The notes under the pieces were generated by a model. It was not told the DNA's origin, did not search any database, and saw only the letters and a list, made by a program, of their open reading frames with translations. Source: Thermoflexus sp. (GTDB taxonomy: Bacteria > Chloroflexota > Anaerolineae > Aggregatilineales > Aggregatilineaceae). Taken from it: 64,000 nucleotides of DNA. This document shows positions 34,419 to 42,884 of the stretch, piece by piece. How positions within the stretch are numbered: position 1 is the stretch's first letter; each line of letters opens with the position of its first letter. The DNA lies in NCBI GenBank assembly GCA_020724465.1, contig DYGX01000013.1, positions 30,901-94,900 of the forward strand, in the 5' to 3' direction. Both the position numbers and the translations under genes were made by a program.

Positions 34419-37400
34419 TCAGACCCGGCGCACGCCGATCGTGACCGTCTCGCCGTCGAACTCGAAGGTGTCGCCGTGCGCACCGTCCGCGGGTGCCCCC
34501 TCGACCAGCACATCGGCCAGCGTCTCGGCCTGGATATAGTCGCGGTGCGCCTGGACCGCCGCGCGCAGGCGGTCGGTGGCCTGGTACGTCACACTGATGC
34601 GGTCGCTGATCTCGAAATCGGCGTCTTTGCGCAGCGTCTGGACGCGGCGCACAAACTCGCGGGCCAGCCCTTCGCGCACCAGCTCGTCGGTGAGCCGGGT
34701 GGACAGAGCGGCCAGATAGCCGTAGTCTTCTGCCACGGCATAGCCTGGCGCCGCTTCCTGTTGCACCTCGACCTGATCGGGCGTGACGGTGTACGTCTGC
34801 CCGTCCACCTCGACGCTGATCGACTCGCCGGCCAGCAGCGCTTTCGCCCAGCGATCAACCTCTTCGGGCGCGCCCTCGCGCAGCGCCTTCTGCACCTTCG
34901 GGAAATCGCCCTTCAGCGCGCGCCCGAGCACCTGCGGCAGCGGGTTAAGCTTGTAGCTCACCATCTCCGCCCCCGACGCGGCGACGCGCACCTGTTTGAC
35001 GTTCAATTCCTCGGCGATGGTGCCCCGCAGCGCCTCGACCACCGGCCGCTCGGACTCGGCGCGCAGCACGAACACGGCTTCGGCCAGCGGCTGGCGCACC
35101 TTGAGGTTGGCGCTGTTGCGCGCGGCGTGCCCCAGGCTGACCAGCTTCTGCGCCAGGCGCATATCGTCCATCAGCTTGCGGTCGATCAGCGCCTCGTCCC
35201 ATTGCGGCCACGTCGCCAGATGCACGCTTTCCGGCGCGCCGGAGTCAACGCGGGCAACCAGGTTGCGATACATCGCCTCGGCCAGGAACGGCATGGCCGG
35301 CGCCAGCAGTTTGCTGACCATCACCAGGCACTCGTACAACGTCTGGTAGGCGGCCAGCTTATCGGTGTCGCTCTCGCTCTTCCAGAAGCGCCGGCGCGAG
35401 CGGCGCAGATACCAGTTGCTCAGCCGATCCACGAATTGCTCGACGGGGCGCGTGGCGGCGGGCACGTCGTATTCGTCGTAGGCCTGCGTCACCTCGCGGA
35501 CGAGCGTATGCAGCTCGCTGAGGATCCAGCGGTCGAGCAGATCGCGCCCGGCAACCGGCACGCGCGGCGCCGCCGGGTCGAAGCGGTCGAGGTTGGCGTA
35601 GGTGACGAAGAAGCTGTAGACGTTCCACAGCGTCAGGTAGAAGTTGCGCACCACATCGCCGACCAGCTCCACCGAGAACCGGCGCGGCTCGCCGGGCGGC
35701 CCGGCGGTGTACATGTACCAGCGGAACGCGTCCGCCCCGTACTTGTCCAGCACGCTCCACGGCTCGACGATGTTGCCCAGGCTCTTGGACATCTTGCGCC
35801 CCTGCTCGTCGAGGATATGCCCCAGACAGATCACGTTCTTGAAGTCGGTCTGCCCGAAGAGCATTGTGCTGATGGCGTGCTGGCTGTAGAACCAGCCGCG
35901 CGTCTGGTCCACCGCCTCGCAGATGAAGTCCGCCGGGAACTGGTCCCTGAACATCTCCTGGTTCTGGAACGGATAGCCCCACTGGGCAACCGGCATCGCG
36001 CCGCTGTCGAACCAGACGTCGATCAGCTCCGGCACGCGGCGCATTGTCCCGCCGCACTGCGGGCAGGGGAAGGTCACCTCGTCCACATACGGGCGGTGCA
36101 GGTCCAGGTTGGACTGGTCCGCGCCCGACAGCTCGCTGAGTTCGGCCACGCTGCCGACACAGTGGCGGTGGTCACAGTCCGGATTGTCGCAGACCCACAC
36201 GGGCAGCGGCGTGCCCCAATAGCGCTCGCGGCCCAAGGCCCAGTCGCGCAGCTCGTCGAGGAAGTTGCCAAAGCGCCCATCGCGGATGTGCGCCGGAACC
36301 CAATTGATCGTCTTGTTCTGCTCGATCATTGCATCGCGGTAGCGCGTGGTGGCGATGTACCACGTCGAGCGGGCGTAGTAGAGCAGCGGCGTATTGCAGC
36401 GCCAGCAGAACGGGTAGTTGTGGACGTACTTCTCGACCTTATATAGCAGGCCGCGCCCCTTCAGCTCGTCCGTGATCAGCGGATCGGCGTCTTTGACCCA
36501 CATCCCCGCCCAGGGCGCCACGTCCGCGACAAACGCGCCCGTCTCATCGACGGTCAGCAGGACCGGCAGCCCATGCTCGCGGCCCACGTCCATGTCGTCC
36601 GCGCCGAACGCGGGCGCGATGTGGACAATGCCGGAGCCGTCTTCCATGCTGACGAAGTCGCCGTGCACCACGTAGGCATAATCCTGCTCGACCGGCAGAA
36701 AACGATAGAGCGGCTCGTAGTGCAGCCCCAGCAGATCTTCGCCGCGCAGCGTCTCGACAACGCGGTACTGCTCGCGGTTGACCAGCGCCTTGTCCAGCAG
36801 CGCCTCGGCCAGGATCAGCCGCTCGGTGCCCTCGCCGCTCGCCGCCGGCCCCTCGACGGTCACATACGTCGCGCGGCGGTTGACGGCCAGAGCCACGTTG
36901 CCGGGCAGGGTCCACGGCGTGGTCGTCCACACCAGGAAGAACGTGCCGGGCCGGTCCTTGAGCGGGAAGCGCACAAAGACGCTGGGATCGGCCACTTCCT
37001 CATAGCCCTGCGCGACCTCGTGGCTGCTCAGCGGCGTGCCGCAGCGCGCGCAGTAGGGCACGACTTTGAAGCCCTGGTAGAGCAAGCCTTTGTCCCAGAA
37101 CTGGCGCAGAATCCACCACACGCTCTGGATGTACTCGTTCTTGTAGGTCACATAGGCGTTTTCGAGATCCACCCAAAAGGCGATCCGCTCGGTGAGCTGC
37201 TCCCACTCGCGGATGTAGCGGAAGACGCTTTCGCGGCATTTTTCGTTAAAGCGCGCGATGCCAAATTCCTCGATCTGGCGCTTGTGGGTGAAGCCCAGCT
37301 CTTTCTCGACCTCGATCTCGACCGGCAGGCCGTGCGTATCCCATCCGCCCTTGCGCAGCACGTACTTGCCGCGCATGGTGTGATAGCGCGGGAACATATC

Positions 37401-37595
37401 TTTGAAGGCTCGCGCCAGGACATGATGCGTGCCCGGCCGGCCGTTGGCCGTGGGCGGACCCTCGTAGAACACCCAGCGCGGCGCGTCCTTGCGCTCGTCC
37501 ATCGTGCGCTGGAAGATGTCGCGCTCGCGCCAGAACTCAAGCTGGCGCTTTTCGAGCGCGTCGATATCTACTCGTGGCGTGACCGGTTCGAACAT
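34419..37595 (-). CDS. ileS: Isoleucyl-tRNA synthetase, type 2 (GTHH) class
   Basis: A 1058-residue class I synthetase. The HIGH-equivalent motif is GRPGTHH, the editing domain occupies roughly 190-390, and the KMSKS loop is GRKMSKSLGN. The length, the GTHH motif and the C-terminal domain place it with the eukaryote-like IleRS2 group also found in actinobacteria. Members of that group are generally poorly inhibited by mupirocin. It attaches isoleucine to tRNA-Ile in the cytosol. It lies 51 bp after a membrane-protein gene in the unit headed by the T-box leader at 40191-40457. Confidence 0.97.
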   Translation of the reverse strand: MFEPVTPRVDIDALEKRQLEFWRERDIFQRTMDERKDAPRWVFYEGPPTANGRPGTHHVLARAFKDMFPRYHTMRGKYVLRKGGWDTHGLPVEIEVEKELGFTHKRQIEEFGIARFNEKCRESVFRYIREWEQLTERIAFWVDLENAYVTYKNEYIQSVWWILRQFWDKGLLYQGFKVVPYCARCGTPLSSHEVAQGYEEVADPSVFVRFPLKDRPGTFFLVWTTTPWTLPGNVALAVNRRATYVTVEGPAASGEGTERLILAEALLDKALVNREQYRVVETLRGEDLLGLHYEPLYRFLPVEQDYAYVVHGDFVSMEDGSGIVHIAPAFGADDMDVGREHGLPVLLTVDETGAFVADVAPWAGMWVKDADPLITDELKGRGLLYKVEKYVHNYPFCWRCNTPLLYYARSTWYIATTRYRDAMIEQNKTINWVPAHIRDGRFGNFLDELRDWALGRERYWGTPLPVWVCDNPDCDHRHCVGSVAELSELSGADQSNLDLHRPYVDEVTFPCPQCGGTMRRVPELIDVWFDSGAMPVAQWGYPFQNQEMFRDQFPADFICEAVDQTRGWFYSQHAISTMLFGQTDFKNVICLGHILDEQGRKMSKSLGNIVEPWSVLDKYGADAFRWYMYTAGPPGEPRRFSVELVGDVVRNFYLTLWNVYSFFVTYANLDRFDPAAPRVPVAGRDLLDRWILSELHTLVREVTQAYDEYDVPAATRPVEQFVDRLSNWYLRRSRRRFWKSESDTDKLAAYQTLYECLVMVSKLLAPAMPFLAEAMYRNLVARVDSGAPESVHLATWPQWDEALIDRKLMDDMRLAQKLVSLGHAARNSANLKVRQPLAEAVFVLRAESERPVVEALRGTIAEELNVKQVRVAASGAEMVSYKLNPLPQVLGRALKGDFPKVQKALREGAPEEVDRWAKALLAGESISVEVDGQTYTVTPDQVEVQQEAAPGYAVAEDYGYLAALSTRLTDELVREGLAREFVRRVQTLRKDADFEISDRISVTYQATDRLRAAVQAHRDYIQAETLADVLVEGAPADGAHGDTFEFDGETVTIGVRRV

Positions 37596-37646
37596 CGTCC
37601 CTCCTTGCCTGGAAACGGTTCGCTATCGTGCGAAATTGTGGCTCGC

Positions 37647-38105
37647 TCAGTACTCGTACACGCGAAAGATAGTCGGCCCTTCGTCCGGGTCGTAGCCTTC
37701 GGCGATAAAGACTTCCCACCCGCTGCCGCGCGCGGCGTTATCGGGGCGCCCGCGGCAGCGCGCCACGCTGCGCGCCTGGTCCGGCTGGGCGGAATCCGCC
37801 AGATCGGGGTTGGCTGGCGCGACGCTGTAGACACACGTCCCGCCCGCCGCCTCGTAGAAGGCCGCAACCTGGCGCCCGGCCTGCTCGGTGCGGTAAATCC
37901 GGTACGCCGTGCCCTTGTCCGGTCTGACATGCTCGATCTCGACTGCGCCGTCCGGCACGGGGACGCCACTGCGGAACACCAGCCCGTACAGCGGCCCGGA
38001 GACCCGGCTGAGGATCAGCGCCGCGACCCCCAGCGCCGCGACCATACCCAACAGCCCGGCCCACAGCGGGACCCGCAGCCCGCGCGTTGTCGCCTCGGAA
38101 TCCAT
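37647..38105 (-). CDS. Membrane-anchored hypothetical protein, paralogue of the next gene upstream
   Basis: A 152-residue protein with one N-terminal membrane helix (about 14-33) and an external domain. The block QVAAFYEAAGGTCVYS matches AVDAFYHAREGIVCQRQ of the protein encoded at 38109-38597, and both open with the same helix-plus-beta layout, so they are paralogues. Two cysteines are shared in spacing and might pair outside the cell. No known family was recognised. It starts three bases after the upstream stop codon and precedes ileS by 51 bp. Confidence 0.6.
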   Translation of the reverse strand: MDSEATTRGLRVPLWAGLLGMVAALGVAALILSRVSGPLYGLVFRSGVPVPDGAVEIEHVRPDKGTAYRIYRTEQAGRQVAAFYEAAGGTCVYSVAPANPDLADSAQPDQARSVARCRGRPDNAARGSGWEVFIAEGYDPDEGPTIFRVYEY

Positions 38106-38108
38106 CGT

Positions 38109-38597
38109 CTAATCTCCCCAGACCTGCTCGATTTCGATCAGGGTCGCTTCTCCCGGCTCGCCGTCGTCCCCGGCCATCGGCCGGACCGTGACGATCGCGT
38201 ACTGCGTCAGGTTCAGCCAGGACCGGTCAAGCTGGCAGCGTGTGAACACATGCCCTTCGCGCAGCGGTTCCTGCCCTGGGCGCTCGCTCACGCGGGCGTA
38301 CTGGCGCTGGCAGACTATCCCCTCGCGGGCGTGGTAGAACGCATCCACCGCGTCGAGCGGCGCATCAACCACATACTGCACCCGCTGCAACCCGTCATAG
38401 ACGCGCTCGCGGCTGATCTCACGCGCGTCTGGATAGAGCGGGACGTCCAGCGGGCGGTTGCGGCTCGCACGGAGCGCCAGATACCCCGCCGCGATGATCA
38501 CGCCCAGCCCGATCAGCGCGGCCAGCGCGCCCAGCGCCCGGCGCCGTCTCCGCGCAGGACTCGCGCCAGGGCCGCCGGGGGCATCACGCGCGTCCAT
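38109..38597 (-). CDS. Membrane-anchored hypothetical protein
   Basis: A 162-residue protein. A basic N-terminus (ARRRRR) precedes a membrane helix at about 20-42. The external domain contains YPDAREISRERV, VDAFYHAREGIVCQRQYA and ends in IEIEQVWGD. It is a paralogue of the protein at 37647-38105. The start overlaps the end of the TPR gene by 14 bp, so the two are translationally coupled. Function is unknown. Confidence 0.65.
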   Translation of the reverse strand: MDARDAPGGPGASPARRRRRALGALAALIGLGVIIAAGYLALRASRNRPLDVPLYPDAREISRERVYDGLQRVQYVVDAPLDAVDAFYHAREGIVCQRQYARVSERPGQEPLREGHVFTRCQLDRSWLNLTQYAIVTVRPMAGDDGEPGEATLIEIEQVWGD

Positions 38598-39597
38598 CGG
38601 TCAGCTCCGTCTCGGCGAGCGACCCGGCGGTCGCCGCACCGTCGATCACCCGCTGCGCCAGCGCCAGATCGGCGTCCAGCAGCGCCCGCAGCGGCGCGGC
38701 CTGCTCGCTGGCAAGCACCACGCGCCAGGCTTCCAGCGCCCCGGCCTGCCCGCGCAGCGCCTCGACCTGCCCGATGGCAGCTGCGCTCTGCCCCGTCCGC
38801 GCGTAGGCGCGCGCCAGCCACAGATGCGCGAGCAGGCGATAGCGGGCGTCCGGAATGCCCGCGCGGTGCGCGCGTTCCAGCGCCTCAATCGCCGCCGGCC
38901 AGTCCCCCTGTCGGTCGGCGATCATGCCCAGCGTGTGCGCCGCCTGCCAGCCCGCCGGGTCGCGGTCGAGGGCTTGCACGGCATAGGCGCGCGCCCGGTC
39001 AAACTGCCCCTGCTGAAGATCCAGCTCCGCCAGCCCCAGATAGCCCGCCGGGGCATCCGGCGCCAGCCTGACCGCCTGCTCATAATCGCGCCGGGCACGC
39101 TCCAGCGAGCCGTTGAGGCGGTGCAGCTCGGCGCGGAAGCGCAGATGCTCGGCGTCGCCCGGCTGCCCCTCGATCAGCCGGTCCATGACGGCGATCGCTT
39201 GCGGCAGCTCGTTGCGGCGCAGGTGCCGCACGGCGGCCTGGTAGGTCATGCTGGTGGGGCCGCGCCAGACGATATAGCTGGCCGCGATCCAGCCCAGGCC
39301 GGCCCCGCCGAAAAACACACCGAGGTCCGGAGTCAGCACGCCGGCCGCCACCAGCGCCAGGCCCGGCCCGAACGCCAGCAGCACCCGTCCCCGCGCCGCG
39401 CGCGGCACGCGGCTCCACAGCGCCGCGCCGAGCCCCGCCAGCACCAGCCAGAAGAGGGCAAGCTGCGCGGCAGGCAGCCAGTACGCCCCGGCATAGGCCA
39501 TCTGAAGCGCCGCGCCGGCGGCCAGCGCCAGCACCACCAGCGCCACCAGCCCGGCGAACCGACGCGGGCCAAACCAGCGCACCAGCGATCGCACCAT
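38584..39597 (-). CDS. Membrane protein with TPR repeats
   Basis: A 337-residue protein. About four hydrophobic segments occupy residues 10-110. Residues 115-330 form several tetratricopeptide repeats, recognisable by blocks such as AIAVMDRLIEGQPGDAEHLR, LERARRDYEQAVRLAPDAP and YLGLAELDLQQGQFDRARAY. TPR domains mediate protein contacts; whether this one faces inside or outside is unclear. It begins six bases after the GNAT gene in the T-box-led unit. Confidence 0.75.
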   Translation of the reverse strand: MVRSLVRWFGPRRFAGLVALVVLALAAGAALQMAYAGAYWLPAAQLALFWLVLAGLGAALWSRVPRAARGRVLLAFGPGLALVAAGVLTPDLGVFFGGAGLGWIAASYIVWRGPTSMTYQAAVRHLRRNELPQAIAVMDRLIEGQPGDAEHLRFRAELHRLNGSLERARRDYEQAVRLAPDAPAGYLGLAELDLQQGQFDRARAYAVQALDRDPAGWQAAHTLGMIADRQGDWPAAIEALERAHRAGIPDARYRLLAHLWLARAYARTGQSAAAIGQVEALRGQAGALEAWRVVLASEQAAPLRALLDADLALAQRVIDGAATAGSLAETELTDGRA

Positions 39598-39603
39598 CCC
39601 CGC

Positions 39604-40152
39604 CTACTCCTCGCGACGCACACGGATCCGCCGCACGCGGCGCCACCCATCGTCCGCGGTCAGATCGATCCGCATCCGGACCATCAGCGGCTCGCCGCCC
39701 ATGGCTTCCCAGAAGCGCAGGCCGTCCGGGTTGCGCGTGGCGACCTGCAGCTCCACCCGGTCCACGCCGCGCCGCGCAAACCAACGGTTGAGCGTGGTGA
39801 CCAGCTCGCGCGCGATGCCGCGCCCCCGCCAGGCCGGATCGACGAAGATGTCCGCGATGAAGCCCGCATCCACCCGCTCGAAGAGATCCGGGTGCAGGTC
39901 GACGATCGCGCCGAGCACGTAGCCGACCACCTCGCCGTCCACCTCGGCGACCAGCGTCAGGGCCGACGGGTCGTTGCGCCGCTCGATCAGGCGCGCCGCG
40001 TACCGTTCCGCCGCGCCCTCGGTCGCGCCGGGCAGGCGCGGATCCAGCGCCACGTGATAATCGGTCAGCATCCGCCACAGCCGCGCGATCGCAGCGGCGT
40101 CTTGCGGCTCGACCGGGCGGATCAGCGCGGTCTGCGAGCGTTTGTGCCTCAT
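39604..40152 (-). CDS. GNAT family N-acetyltransferase
   Basis: A 182-residue acetyltransferase. The acetyl-CoA-binding motif A is DPAWRGRGIARELV, preceded by FIADIFV and followed by LQVATRNPDGLRFWEAMG, the usual C-terminal block. Substrate is unknown. AGGA lies eight bases before the ATG at 40152; the ATG at 40161 is too close to that site and is less likely. It is the first gene after the T-box terminator, so the T-box controls it directly. Confidence 0.85.
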   Translation of the reverse strand: MRHKRSQTALIRPVEPQDAAAIARLWRMLTDYHVALDPRLPGATEGAAERYAARLIERRNDPSALTLVAEVDGEVVGYVLGAIVDLHPDLFERVDAGFIADIFVDPAWRGRGIARELVTTLNRWFARRGVDRVELQVATRNPDGLRFWEAMGGEPLMVRMRIDLTADDGWRRVRRIRVRREE

Positions 40153-40190
40153 CGATCCCATCCTGCCGGGCGCACGCGCGCCCCAAAATC

Positions 40191-40457
40191 AAAACGCTCC
40201 CATCCACACAAGGGACGGGAGCGCACGCTCTCGCGGTACCACCCTATTTCCCCGCCCGTGCGGGCAGGGCGCTCTGTGGCCACAAACATGGCCCGGTCCG
40301 GATAACGGGGACCAATCCGGCACAGCTTACTGGCGCGGCGCGCGTTCAGCCTGCGGCTCAGGAAGGATTTTCCGCTTGGCCGCCGGACCTGGCTCGCACC
40401 GCATCCAGGCTCGCTGACCGCCGGAACAAGCGTACTCGTTTCCGTCGTCGCCGTTAT
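40191..40457 (-). promoter_or_regulatory. T-box leader, probably responding to tRNA-Ile
   Basis: Read on the minus strand, the leader has all the main T-box parts. Stem I carries AGTA (near 40434), the CAGCGAGCCTGG AG-bulge region (about 40405-40418) and the GGTGCGAG distal loop. The T-box motif AGGGTGGTACCGCG is at 40232-40245. The terminator is an 11-bp stem (40195-40205 with 40213-40223) followed by TTTTGATTTT. The base after TGG is T, which pairs with an A discriminator base. GGAAAATCC on the 3' side of stem I offers ATC (40366-40368) as the specifier codon, which fits isoleucine and the ileS gene downstream. The specifier choice is inference; the T-box itself is clear. Confidence 0.92.
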
Positions 40458-40463
40458 GCCGAG

Positions 40464-40492
40464 AGCATACCACAGCGGCGGGGCAGGGTCAA
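40464..40492 (-). promoter_or_regulatory. Promoter of the T-box-led operon
   Basis: TTGACC (40487-40492) and TATGCT (40464-40469) are 17 bp apart on the minus strand, placing the transcript start just before T-box stem I. Confidence 0.8.
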
Positions 40493-40539
40493 GGGTGCCA
40501 AGGCGAGATCGGGGCCTGCCGGACCGGTGGGAAACCAGC

Positions 40540-40559
40540 GGGCGGAGCAAGCTCCGCCC
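40540..40559. repeat. Short palindromic repeat between sucD and the T-box operon
   Basis: GGGCGGAG-CAAG-CTCCGCCC is a perfect 8-bp hairpin. On the minus strand the phrase GTAGGGGCG precedes it and also occurs, as TAGGGGCGC, right at the sucD stop codon at 40599. This GTAGGGGCG-plus-palindrome form is of the REP type. It could end the sucCD message, though no T-run follows. Confidence 0.6.
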
Positions 40560-40598
40560 CTACTTTTCGATGCTCCACAACGCGAAAGAGCAGCGCCC

Positions 40599-41453
40599 CT
40601 ACAGCAGCTCCGGGATCTGCTCCGGGTGCTCGGCGACCCGCACCCCGGCCTCGGCCAGGGCCTTGATCTTGTCCTCGGCGGTGCCGCTGCCACCCTCGAC
40701 GATCGCCCCGGCGTGGCCCATGCGCCGGCCAGGGGGCGCCGTCCGCCCGGCGACGAATGCGACGACCGGCTTGGTCATCGACTGCGCGATGAAGGTCGCC
40801 GCCTTTTCCTCGTCGGTGCCGCCGATCTCGCCAATGAGCACTACTTTCTCGGTCGCCGGGTCGTCCTCGAACATCTGCAGCACGTCGATGAAGCTCGTGC
40901 CGTTGATCGGGTCGCCCCCGATGCCGACGCAGGTCGTCTGGCCGATGCCCGCCTGCGTCAGCGCGTAGACCACTTCGTAGGTCAGCGTGCCGCTGCGCGA
41001 GACCACGCCCACGTTGCCCGGGGTGGCGATGTGGCCGGGCATGATGCCGACCTTCGCCTGGCCGGGCGTCAGCAGGCCGGGGCAGTTTGGACCAACCAGC
41101 CGGCTACTGCTCTGATCCAGCCGGGCGCGAACCTTCATCATATCCAGCACAGGGATCCCCTCGGTAATGCACACGATCAGCTCGATCCCCGCGTCGATCG
41201 CCTCGAAGATCGCATCGGCGGCGAATGCGGCAGGGACGTAGATGACGCTGGCGTTGGCATCGGTCGCGTCGCGCGCGGCCTTGACCGTATCGAACACGGG
41301 CTTGCCCAGCACCCACTCGCCGCCTTTGCCGGGGGTCACGCCGCCGACCACGTTGGTCCCATACTCGATCATCTGCTCGGTGTGAAACAGCCCTTCGCGT
41401 CCCGTGATGCCCTGCACCAGCAGCCGGGTATTGCTATCCACCAGAATCGCCAT
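40599..41453 (-). CDS. sucD: Succinyl-CoA synthetase alpha subunit
   Basis: A 284-residue subunit that binds CoA and carries the phosphohistidine. The active-site His is in [19 protein letters not shown] and GGVTPGKGG form the CoA-binding N-terminus, and ITEGIP and GPNCPGLL are typical. With SucC it interconverts succinyl-CoA and succinate with ATP or GTP formation. It starts twelve bases after the sucC stop codon. Confidence 0.96.
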   Translation of the reverse strand: MAILVDSNTRLLVQGITGREGLFHTEQMIEYGTNVVGGVTPGKGGEWVLGKPVFDTVKAARDATDANASVIYVPAAFAADAIFEAIDAGIELIVCITEGIPVLDMMKVRARLDQSSSRLVGPNCPGLLTPGQAKVGIMPGHIATPGNVGVVSRSGTLTYEVVYALTQAGIGQTTCVGIGGDPINGTSFIDVLQMFEDDPATEKVVLIGEIGGTDEEKAATFIAQSMTKPVVAFVAGRTAPPGRRMGHAGAIVEGGSGTAEDKIKALAEAGVRVAEHPEQIPELL

Positions 41454-41465
41454 GCTCTCGTCCCC

Positions 41466-42611
41466 TTACATTCCGCGCGCGGCAGCAACCGCTTTCTGCG
41501 CCGCATCCGCCAGACTCGTCGCGCTGACCATGTTGGGCAGTGCCGCGTCAGCCATGATCTGGTGCGCCTCTTCCTCGTTTGTCCCCACCAGCCGGACTAC
41601 CAGCGGCAAATCGATCTTGACCGTTTCCAGCGCCTCAAGGATGCCGCGGGCGACCTCGTCGGCGCGCGTGATGCCGCCAAAGATGTTGACCAGAATCGCT
41701 TTCACGTTCGGATCGCTGACGATGATCCGCAGCGCAGCGGCGACCTTGTCCGCCCGCGCGCCGCCGCCAATATCGAGGAAGTTCGCCGGCGAGCCGCCGA
41801 AAAGCTGCGTCATGTCCATCGTCGCCATCGCCAGCCCGGCGCCGTTGACCATGCACCCGATCTCGCCGTCCAGCTTGACATAGCTCAGGCCCGCCGCGCG
41901 AGCCTCGGTCTCGGCGGGCGGCTCGGCGCTGGTGTCGCGCATCTCGGCCAGGTCCGGATGGCGGAAGAGTGCGTTGTCGTCAATCGACATCTTGCCATCG
42001 ACCGCCAGCAGATTGCCTTCGCCGTCGATGATCAGCGGGTTGATCTCGGCCAGTGTGGCGTCGCTTTCCACATAGCAGCGATACAGCGCCCGCGCGATGT
42101 GCATGAACTGCTTCCACAGATCGCGCGGCAGGTCTATTCCGTAGGCCAGGTTGCGAATCTGATAGTCACGCAAGCCGAGAAATGGGTCCACATGCGCGCG
42201 GATGATCTTCTCCGGCGAGATGCGGTTGACCTCTTCGATATCCATCCCACCCTCGGCGCTCGCCATGATCACCGGCTTGCGGGCGGCGCGGTCGTTGGTC
42301 ACTCCCAGATAGAGCTCGGCCTTGATCTCGGCAGCCGGATCGACCAGGACCTTGAGCACCTTATGCCCCCGGATCGTCATGCCCAGGATCTCGTCGGCGC
42401 GGGCCTGGGCCTCTTCGGGCGTCTGGGCCAGCTTGACCCCGCCGGCTTTGCCGCGCCCGCCGGTCAGCACCTGGGCCTTGACCACCACCGGCCGGCCGAG
42501 GTCTTTGGCGATTTCATAGACTTGCTGTGGATCGTGGGCGACTTTGCCCTGCGGAATGGGGATGCCGAATTCGGCGAAGCGTAATTTCGACTGATATTCG
42601 TGTAGGTTCAC
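41466..42611 (-). CDS. sucC: Succinyl-CoA synthetase beta subunit
   Basis: A 381-residue ATP-grasp subunit starting with GTG at 42611 (NLHEYQSK follows), nine to twelve bases after GGAGG. Diagnostic parts are [25 protein letters not shown] and the C-terminal [13 protein letters not shown]. The long in-frame extension to 42767 runs through the promoter region and is rejected. It has its own promoter, so sucCD can be expressed separately from korAB. Confidence 0.96.
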   Translation of the reverse strand: MNLHEYQSKLRFAEFGIPIPQGKVAHDPQQVYEIAKDLGRPVVVKAQVLTGGRGKAGGVKLAQTPEEAQARADEILGMTIRGHKVLKVLVDPAAEIKAELYLGVTNDRAARKPVIMASAEGGMDIEEVNRISPEKIIRAHVDPFLGLRDYQIRNLAYGIDLPRDLWKQFMHIARALYRCYVESDATLAEINPLIIDGEGNLLAVDGKMSIDDNALFRHPDLAEMRDTSAEPPAETEARAAGLSYVKLDGEIGCMVNGAGLAMATMDMTQLFGGSPANFLDIGGGARADKVAAALRIIVSDPNVKAILVNIFGGITRADEVARGILEALETVKIDLPLVVRLVGTNEEEAHQIMADAALPNMVSATSLADAAQKAVAAARGM

Positions 42612-42678
42612 TGAGTAGCCTCCGGAACGGACCACAATTCTAGTACAGGGGAGTTGGGCCTCGCGTGACCCATTGTGA

Positions 42679-42706
42679 AGTATAGCACCGCGCCAGGGCC
42701 GGACAA
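42679..42706 (-). promoter_or_regulatory. Promoter of sucCD
   Basis: TTGTCC (42701-42706) and TATACT (42679-42684) are 16 bp apart on the minus strand, about 60 bp before the GTG start. It lies just beyond decamer element C. Confidence 0.65.
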
Positions 42707-42716
42707 AACGCGGGCG

Positions 42717-42884
42717 GGGAACGGCGAAGAACGGCAGAGAGCAGCAAAGAACAGCGACGAGCAGCAAGGAACAATAAAAAAAGCAGCGGCGCGAGCTGTG
42801 CTCACTTCCCCGCTGCTTTTCACTGTTTTGTCGCTGTTGCTAGCTGTTTCTAGCTGCTTTGCGCTGCCTTTAGCTGCTCTTCGC
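42717..42884. repeat. Decamer inverted-array element, locus C (terminator-like)
   Basis: Between korB and the sucC promoter. The left arm (42717-42782) has about six 10-bp units such as GCAGCAAAGA and ACAGCGACGA. The right arm (42810-42884) has about seven in reverse orientation and ends at the korB stop codon. The core stem is GCAGCGG (42783-42789) with CCGCTGC (42810-42816); an inner GAGC-TGT-GCTC stem fills the loop. On the minus strand the stem is followed by seven T residues, fitting an intrinsic terminator for korAB. Confidence 0.9.

Noticed and set aside
34416-36446. A 676-residue reading frame on the plus strand
   Set aside because: It lies wholly opposite ileS, is rich in R, A, H and P, has no ribosome-binding site and no family pattern. 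It is a GC-driven shadow.
36573-39071. An 832-residue reading frame on the plus strand
   Set aside because: Antisense to ileS and to three other minus-strand genes; it spans their junctions, which real genes would not.
40540-40559. Palindrome as an intrinsic terminator of sucD
   Set aside because: The stem is perfect, but no T-run follows on either strand, so it was listed as a short palindromic repeat instead.
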